A stretch of 64,000 nt of DNA from Microcaldota archaeon (GTDB lineage Archaea; Micrarchaeota; Micrarchaeia; Micrarchaeales; CABMGC01), in contig JAJYVC010000001.1 of the NCBI GenBank assembly GCA_021792235.1, positions 1 through 64,000 on the forward strand, in the 5' to 3' direction. The notes below the pieces were generated by a model. The model worked only from the letters and a program-made list of their open reading frames with translations. It searched no databases and was not told the origin of the DNA. Shown here piece after piece: positions 58,902 to 64,000 of this stretch (position 1 is its first letter; every line of letters starts with the position of its first letter). Position numbers and translations under genes: made by a program.

Positions 58902-60134
58902 ATGGGCATCTTTTTGGGTAGGAAAGACAATGTCGATCCCGTTGACGTGAGTGCGCTTGCCGTAACCCTCGACTTGGCTTTCGCCAAGGAGATGGGGCCT
59001 CTCGAACCAAGGGCATCGGCGATATTGGTGGATCTTCACGTAGCAAAGGAGAGGTTCCTTCAGGCGTGCTACGAATTCGAAAAGCTTGACGCAGAGCCGT
59101 ACACCGAGGATCTGTGGATGCCCAACATAAACTCTATAAAGAGCCAGAAGGCGCAGTACGCATCCGCTCTCACTGAGGCTGCAAAGGATCTCAGCTTAGA
59201 CGCAGACAAATCCATTGATGTATACGGCAGGTACAGCCGCATCCTGTCCAATGTAGAAGCAATGATAGGCAATGTGCTGAAGACAAACGCCAAGTTCAAA
59301 CAATCCTTCTACTGCTACTCAAAGTACCTTGGCAATTTCAAGAAGGCCTACGCCTCCCTCGAACGTCTGGAGTCAACTCTCCGGTCAGAGCTCGACAGGA
59401 AGTCGGCAGGGTTTCAGAAGTATAGTGCATTACGGAGTGATATAACGGCTCTGCAGTCCAGCATCGAAGAACTCGATGTGCTAAGGGAAGGCATATCTGC
59501 AATGAAGGCAGGCGCAACGGACGAAAAAAATTCATCCCTTGCAGGTGCCGAAGCTGATACCATGAAGAAACTAGCAGAAAAGGAATCCGAGCTGTCAGTG
59601 ACTGCTTTAGAAGGCTCAGAGGTGCTAAGGAAGATAAATCTGCTAACAGCACCTCTGGCGAGACCTTCCAGAAAGCTTGACCACATGACGGTAAGAAGAA
59701 GGTCTCTCAACGCGTTCGTAGAGGATCCGTTGGGAGCGATAAAGAGCGAGAAGGATTATGCTGAGTTTATTGACCTTTTAAAAGAGCTCAAGAAGAACGT
59801 TGAATCAGGGTCAATAGACTCGAAGAACAGAGATGAACTGCTTGGAAACATAGCGGTACTAATGGAATCTGACATATACCAGATGCTCATCTCCCTAAAG
59901 GACATAGAACTCAAAAAATCAGGAATAAACTTAGAGAAGAGAGAGCTTGAGAGGATAATTGAGAGGATAAGTGCTGCAAGGAGCGATGTAGAGCAGTCAG
60001 GGTTCCAATTGAAGAAGATGGAGAGCGACTATGTTAGAATAGCTGCATCAATCAGCAGCCTGAAGTCAGGTATAGAGAAGAGCTTTGCAGATGGCTATGG
60101 TATGCGCATCTCGATAATACTAAAAGCCAAATGA
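58902..60134 (+). CDS. Long coiled-coil protein of unknown function
   Basis: The 410-residue protein starts MGIFLGRKDNVDPVDVSA and is then almost wholly helical, with coiled-coil character over about 150-240 and 290-400. No transmembrane segment, signal or known domain was recognised. It lies 5 bp after the RqcH-like gene and so is probably co-transcribed with ftsZ-secE-rqcH. A structural role in division or ribosome rescue cannot be told apart from this evidence. Confidence 0.7.
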   Translation: MGIFLGRKDNVDPVDVSALAVTLDLAFAKEMGPLEPRASAILVDLHVAKERFLQACYEFEKLDAEPYTEDLWMPNINSIKSQKAQYASALTEAAKDLSLDADKSIDVYGRYSRILSNVEAMIGNVLKTNAKFKQSFYCYSKYLGNFKKAYASLERLESTLRSELDRKSAGFQKYSALRSDITALQSSIEELDVLREGISAMKAGATDEKNSSLAGAEADTMKKLAEKESELSVTALEGSEVLRKINLLTAPLARPSRKLDHMTVRRRSLNAFVEDPLGAIKSEKDYAEFIDLLKELKKNVESGSIDSKNRDELLGNIAVLMESDIYQMLISLKDIELKKSGINLEKRELERIIERISAARSDVEQSGFQLKKMESDYVRIAASISSLKSGIEKSFADGYGMRISIILKAK

Positions 60135-60143
60135 AGAGCTGCA

Positions 60144-60665
60144 TCAATGCGTCTTCGCACGCTCTATTGCCTTGTTTATATACTCGTGGGCTTTTGCTGC
60201 AGACTCCCAGCCCTCGAGTTTGACCCACTTCCCAGGCTCGACGCTCTTGTAGTATGAATAGAAGTGCACTATCTTTGTCTTTACTGACTCGTTGAGGTCC
60301 TTCACGTCTTTGATGCTTGACATCTCAGGATCGACCTTGTCGATTGGCACGGCCATAACCTTCGTGTCAACTCCTTCCTCGTCCTTCATTAGCAGGACTC
60401 CTATCGGCCTCACCATCACAGTTGTGCCACTGTTGAATGCTGTAGCGCTAATCACCATTATGTCAAGGGGATCACCATCCTCTCCCAAGGTGCCAGGTAC
60501 GAAACCGTAATTATACGGGTATGACATCAATGTGTACAGTATCCTGTCAACCTTTATCAGACCGGTCTCTTCATCAAGCTCGTATTTCACTCCGCTGCCC
60601 TTTGGTATCTCTATGAATGCGCGCACCTTGTCTGGCGCACCCTTTCCGGCATCTATCTTAAGCAT
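60144..60665 (-). CDS. ppa: Inorganic pyrophosphatase (family I)
   Basis: The 173-residue enzyme has AFIEIPKGSGVKYELDEETGLI, YPYNYGFVPGT, the family signature DGDPLDIMV (metal-binding Asp residues near 66-71) and DVKDLNE. It hydrolyses PPi to pull biosynthetic reactions. The length is normal for hexameric archaeal and bacterial forms. Confidence 0.96.
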   Translation of the reverse strand: MLKIDAGKGAPDKVRAFIEIPKGSGVKYELDEETGLIKVDRILYTLMSYPYNYGFVPGTLGEDGDPLDIMVISATAFNSGTTVMVRPIGVLLMKDEEGVDTKVMAVPIDKVDPEMSSIKDVKDLNESVKTKIVHFYSYYKSVEPGKWVKLEGWESAAKAHEYINKAIERAKTH

Positions 60666-60728
60666 GGCAATACACCAGATACTCTTTCCCCAAGAAAGAT
60701 TTAAAGCCTTTTTGTGGCCAATATCAAT

Positions 60729-62348
60729 ATGCAGACAAAATATATCGTTGTCTTAGGCTCGCTCATGAGCGGATTGGGGAAGGGAGTTGTGACGGGATCA
60801 ATCCTGCGCATACTGGATTTCTACAATTACAAGGCTCTGCCGGTAAAGTTCGATGGCTACCTCAACTTCGATTGCGGTACAATGAATCCCTATCAGCACG
60901 GCGAGGTTTTCGTGCTTGACGACAGTAGCGAGGTCGATATGGACTTCGGCATATATGAACGGTTCCTTGGAAAGAGCCTCACTGGGGATCTATCGATAAC
61001 CGGTGGGAAGCTGTTCGGTTCAGTGATATCTAAGGAGAGGCAGGGCAAGTATCTGGGCGAAACGGTGCAGATAATACCGCATCTCACTGACCAGATAATA
61101 AAAAACATAGAATCAATAGCGACTGGCAAGAAGCCTGACGTCATGGTCATTGAAGTAGGTGGTACTGTGGGTGACATAGAGAACAGTTACTTCATAGAGG
61201 CCATGAGGCAGCTTTCACTCAAGCATGAGGTCGTATTCATAAATCTCACGTATCTACCAACCCTTGACGTAGTTGGAGAGCAGAAGACCAAGCCGGCACA
61301 GATAGGCTTCAGGCTCCTGTTACAGGACGGCATACGATCAAACTTCATAATATGCAGGACCGCATCCAAGTTGCTTGAAAGCACCAAGGAGAAGCTCGCT
61401 CTGTTTGCAAACCTCAGCAAGGACAGGATAATAGATGACCAAGATCAGCTGACTCTGTACAATCTTCCGCTCCACTTCATGGATCTCGGATTCGATAGGT
61501 TGCTTATAAAGGATCTTGGTCTCAAGCCGAGGGACCCCAATGCTGCCAAGATAAGGTTGTGGAAGGAGAATGTCGGCAGGACCGTGTCTCCAAAAGGCGA
61601 GGTAAACATAGCACTGGTTGGGAAGTATACGCACCTCAGGGACTCCTATGCAAGCGTAAAAGAAGCGATAATACATGCCGCGGCCAAGAACGACGTCAGA
61701 GCAAACATAGATTGGATAGAATCATCTGATTTCGAGGGAGGCAGGGGTGATTATAGCAGCTTCAAAAGCACAGATGCCATAATAGTCACTGGAGGGTTTG
61801 GGAGCAGGGGTACCGAAGGAATGATAAACATAATAGAGCATGCGAGGAAGAACAGGATCCCCTACCTTGGCCTGTGCCTGGGCATGCAGCTAATGGCTGT
61901 TGAGTATGCAAGGAATGTTGCCGGCCTACCCGGAGCAAATTCGGCGGAGTTCGACAGCAGTGCAAGGCATAAGATCATAGTGCTTCTTGATTCGCAGAAA
62001 AGGATTACTGCAAAAGGCGGCACAATGAGGCTGGGGGCGCAGGAGTGCGTTCTCATAGAGAAGAGCTCAATTGCAAGGGCCGCCTACAAGGCCAACAGCA
62101 TAAGTGAACGGCACAGGCACAGATACGAGTTCAACAATAAATATGCACCTATACTAAAGAAGGCCGGATTGAGAATAACTGGGGTAACAAGGGACAGGAA
62201 GCTTGTAGAATTCATAGAGTGGAGAACTGGATTTGGGATAGGCACACAGTCGCATCCAGAGCTGAAGTCGCGCTTCGAGGCTCCAGCACCGCTCTTCGCA
62301 AGCCTTATACATGAGGCCAAGAGTAGGCATGCGCATCCAAGCTCTTAA
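60729..62348 (+). CDS. pyrG: CTP synthase
   Basis: The 539-residue enzyme joins an ATP-dependent synthase domain (VVLGSLMSGLGKGVVTGSI, then GETVQIIPHLTDQI and GGTVGDIE) to a glutaminase domain with oxyanion GGFGSRGTEGMI, nucleophile Cys in LGLCLGMQL and the final His-Glu in QSHPELKSR. It aminates UTP to CTP. The ATG at 60729 starts at the P-loop strand; the in-frame TTG at 60714 is unlikely. Confidence 0.96.
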   Translation: MQTKYIVVLGSLMSGLGKGVVTGSILRILDFYNYKALPVKFDGYLNFDCGTMNPYQHGEVFVLDDSSEVDMDFGIYERFLGKSLTGDLSITGGKLFGSVISKERQGKYLGETVQIIPHLTDQIIKNIESIATGKKPDVMVIEVGGTVGDIENSYFIEAMRQLSLKHEVVFINLTYLPTLDVVGEQKTKPAQIGFRLLLQDGIRSNFIICRTASKLLESTKEKLALFANLSKDRIIDDQDQLTLYNLPLHFMDLGFDRLLIKDLGLKPRDPNAAKIRLWKENVGRTVSPKGEVNIALVGKYTHLRDSYASVKEAIIHAAAKNDVRANIDWIESSDFEGGRGDYSSFKSTDAIIVTGGFGSRGTEGMINIIEHARKNRIPYLGLCLGMQLMAVEYARNVAGLPGANSAEFDSSARHKIIVLLDSQKRITAKGGTMRLGAQECVLIEKSSIARAAYKANSISERHRHRYEFNNKYAPILKKAGLRITGVTRDRKLVEFIEWRTGFGIGTQSHPELKSRFEAPAPLFASLIHEAKSRHAHPSS

Positions 62349-62360
62349 AGCAGTCTTTGA

Positions 62361-63065
62361 TCAGGTAAGGAATGACTTGAAGAGCATTATGCCCTGCGTG
62401 AGTCCTGCTTTTGAGGCCCCACTCTCCCTGAGTCCGAACGAATAAGGCACCTGGCCTATCGAGACGCTGCCGCTCCTATTACATTTTAGAAAATCGTAAA
62501 GCACCTTGTACCCACCACCTATGAATCTGCCTCTGTTCTCATTGTACTTTTTTGTGAACAGCCTCCGGTCTACGCCGAAGAAGCCAGAGAATATGTCATT
62601 GCATCTGCTCCTGCCTGTTGCCACAAGGATGGCGTAGCCGATCCCCATAAGCACCATCGATACAATCTTCCTATGGAGTTCCCATCCCTTTACCGATGAT
62701 CTTATTGCTACTACAAGTCCATGGCCTTCGGATAGCCCCTTCGATATCCTTCCCACTATCTCCGGCGGATGCTGGAGGTCAGCATCCATTACTATCACGA
62801 ACCTGGTCCTGCTCTTAAGTATCCCGTCCACTACGCTTGCAGTCAACCCTCTCTCCCTTCCCGCCTTCTTCCTGTTAAAAAATGAGACATTGCTATTTAG
62901 CTTAGATGCTGCAGACACTGCCATTTCAGTCCTATCGGTCGATCCATCATCCATCACCATAATGCGTATGCCATGGTATCTTCTAATGAGCCTTCTCACG
63001 AGGATGCCTATCGTCCCTTCCTCGTTGAGGGTTGGAAGCACAATAGTGAAATCGCGGTAATCCAT
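62361..63065 (-). CDS. Family 2 glycosyltransferase, dolichyl-phosphate sugar synthase type
   Basis: The 234-residue enzyme has the GT-A start IVLPTLNEEGTIGILV, MVMDDGSTDRT, VIVMDADLQHPPE (the DxD-like metal site) and a SGFFGVDR acceptor region. It transfers mannose or glucose from a nucleotide sugar to dolichyl phosphate for protein or lipid glycosylation. One hydrophobic stretch (IVSMVLMGIGYAILVA) may touch the membrane. It lies 4 bp downstream of the flippase gene. Confidence 0.9.
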   Translation of the reverse strand: MDYRDFTIVLPTLNEEGTIGILVRRLIRRYHGIRIMVMDDGSTDRTEMAVSAASKLNSNVSFFNRKKAGRERGLTASVVDGILKSRTRFVIVMDADLQHPPEIVGRISKGLSEGHGLVVAIRSSVKGWELHRKIVSMVLMGIGYAILVATGRSRCNDIFSGFFGVDRRLFTKKYNENRGRFIGGGYKVLYDFLKCNRSGSVSIGQVPYSFGLRESGASKAGLTQGIMLFKSFLT

Positions 63066-63069
63066 AAAA

Positions 63070-64000
63070 TCACGCCTTCCTGATCAACGCCTGGTAGAGG
63101 TAGTCAGAATAATCGAAGAAGCTGCCGAAGATGTTGCTTACACGGCCGAGCTTGTTCGTAGCGTACCTCATTGATAATATGTCCTTGTCATTTATTGCCC
63201 TGAACATTATGAGAAGGCCAGGGTACACCAGAAGCGAGATAACTACCCCAACTATTATCTCAAGAATATATTTTTCGCCTACCAGATACGAGGACAGCAG
63301 GATATTGCTTGAGATATATATCAGAAACAGCATAAGTCCAAGGACTGCATTTGATACGTACAGGAATATTGTCTTCCTCAGCTCAAGTTTCAGGCCAAAC
63401 ATCCTGCTAGCATACTTGGAGAAGAACACTGCCTCTACGGCGTTACCTATGAAGAATATGGTCAATATTGCTCCTATCACCTTTAAGTAAGGCACTAGGA
63501 GCAGCATGAATACAAGCTGTAACACTGCAGATATGAAATTCACCTTCATGACGCTCGAGGTATGGCCCCCAGATATGAGCAGCTCGCTTATGTAGGTGCC
63601 AAAGAGTCCTAGTGTGCTGCCAGCAGCTATAAGTGTGAGGAAGAGTGGGGCACTGCTGTAGCTGCTACCTACAAAGAGATCGAGGCCAGGAGCCGCCATC
63701 ACTCCAACAAAAACTATTATCGGAAGCATGGGTATAAGCGCGAAATGTATTATCTTGTTGTATGTGCTGTTTATCCTGTCGCTCATCTCCAGAGCCTTCG
63801 CTGTGGTGAATATTGGAAGCAGCCCGCTGCCAAAGACGCTGTATATCATGAAAAGCAGCGCATAGCCCTTCGATGCTGCTCCATAGTTTCCGAGCTGCGA
63901 GAGAGTCACATAGAATCCAAGGAAAAGTATCGAGAAGTTCTGCATGCCTGTGTTCAGGAAGTTTGTTGCGGCTAATGGCCACACAACACGGAAGACACTG
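63070..64000 (-). CDS. Polysaccharide flippase (MOP/Wzx family), 5' end cut by the window
   Basis: The visible 309 residues carry eight or nine transmembrane helices of the oligosaccharide flippase family (TNFLNTGMQNFSILFLGFYV at the visible start, YSAAPLFLTLIAAG in the middle). The frame is open to the end of the window, and family members are about 450-500 residues long, so about the first third is missing. The GTG at 63984 is therefore unlikely to be the start. It probably flips a lipid-linked sugar together with the adjacent glycosyltransferase's pathway. Confidence 0.85.
   Translation of the reverse strand, partial: SVFRVVWPLAATNFLNTGMQNFSILFLGFYVTLSQLGNYGAASKGYALLFMIYSVFGSGLLPIFTTAKALEMSDRINSTYNKIIHFALIPMLPIIVFVGVMAAPGLDLFVGSSYSSAPLFLTLIAAGSTLGLFGTYISELLISGGHTSSVMKVNFISAVLQLVFMLLLVPYLKVIGAILTIFFIGNAVEAVFFSKYASRMFGLKLELRKTIFLYVSNAVLGLMLFLIYISSNILLSSYLVGEKYILEIIVGVVISLLVYPGLLIMFRAINDKDILSMRYATNKLGRVSNIFGSFFDYSDYLYQALIRKA

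Overview
The window is archaeal chromosome. The evidence is archaeal-type CCA-adding enzyme, AK6-like adenylate kinase, primase large subunit, uS13-uS4-uS11 gene order, Sec61-gamma/SecE, archaeal TyrRS, an FtsZ, a 13-nt anticodon-loop intron in a tRNA-Ser, class III (pilin-type) signal peptides and many start codons lying about 26 nt behind a TATA box (leaderless transcripts). Compact overlapping genes, LamG proteins carrying the QSAxEYLMTYGW signal, a complete menaquinone/complex I set and mercury and copper resistance suggest an acidophilic DPANN archaeon of the Micrarchaeota (ARMAN) type from a metal-rich setting. That placement is inference; no rRNA is present to confirm it.

Layout. 1-5.9 kb: tRNA-Ala(CGC), CCA-adding enzyme, AK6, GapN-like dehydrogenase, an unusual primase large subunit and a 44-residue zinc-finger protein. 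5.9-13.7 kb: a nuoABCDHIJKLN operon, with no nuoM and no nuoEFG. 13.7-15.9 kb: two LamG proteins with pilin-like signals. 16-19.7 kb: ABC-2 exporter and three ribosomal protein genes. 20.9-24.2 kb: copper cluster (PadR-TRASH regulator, a Met/Gly/Tyr-rich membrane protein broken by a frameshift, YHS mini-protein, lycopene-cyclase-like fragment, Cu P-type ATPase), followed by an orphan IS200/IS605-type hairpin. 24.4-28.4 kb: quinone and isoprenoid block (MenG-like, MenA, second MenG-like, polyprenyl synthase) interrupted by an AT-rich acetyltransferase whose stop codon lies inside tRNA-Ser(GGA). 28.5-34.4 kb: lipase-like hydrolase, DUF192, P5C dehydrogenase, ScpA-ScpB and cobalamin adenosyltransferase.

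34.5-41.1 kb is a genomic island at tRNA-Val(CAC). The last 22 bp of the tRNA are repeated exactly at 40426-40447, and a second related direct repeat pair (35928 and 41104) is interleaved. The island holds wrecked genes (AbiEi-like antitoxin, a frameshifted helical protein), a methyltransferase, a mercury-resistance operon (CC-motif membrane protein, thioredoxin-like protein, ArsR-type regulator, MerA) and an RHH/RelE toxin-antitoxin pair. No integrase is visible.

41.2-64 kb: NIF3-like small protein, a helical repeat protein, a 4-TM protein, a MacB-like ABC trio, a phosphodiesterase, a tandem MazG protein, a HAD phosphatase next to a Fic-HEAT fusion, a tandem HIT protein flanked by 96-nt direct repeats, a sugar nucleotidyltransferase, TyrRS, FtsZ-SecE-half-RqcH, a coiled-coil protein, pyrophosphatase, CTP synthase, a dolichyl-phosphate-sugar-synthase-like glycosyltransferase and a flippase cut by the window end.

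Together, the quinone genes feed complex I, the metal genes fit a mine-type habitat, and the island is the main accessory region. The most notable signals are the composite tRNA-Val/mer island, two genes (nuoN, merA) whose proper N-termini begin at AUA codons overlapping the upstream stop, the primase large subunit lacking Fe-S cysteines, and several tandem-domain enzymes whose second copy has lost its catalytic residues.
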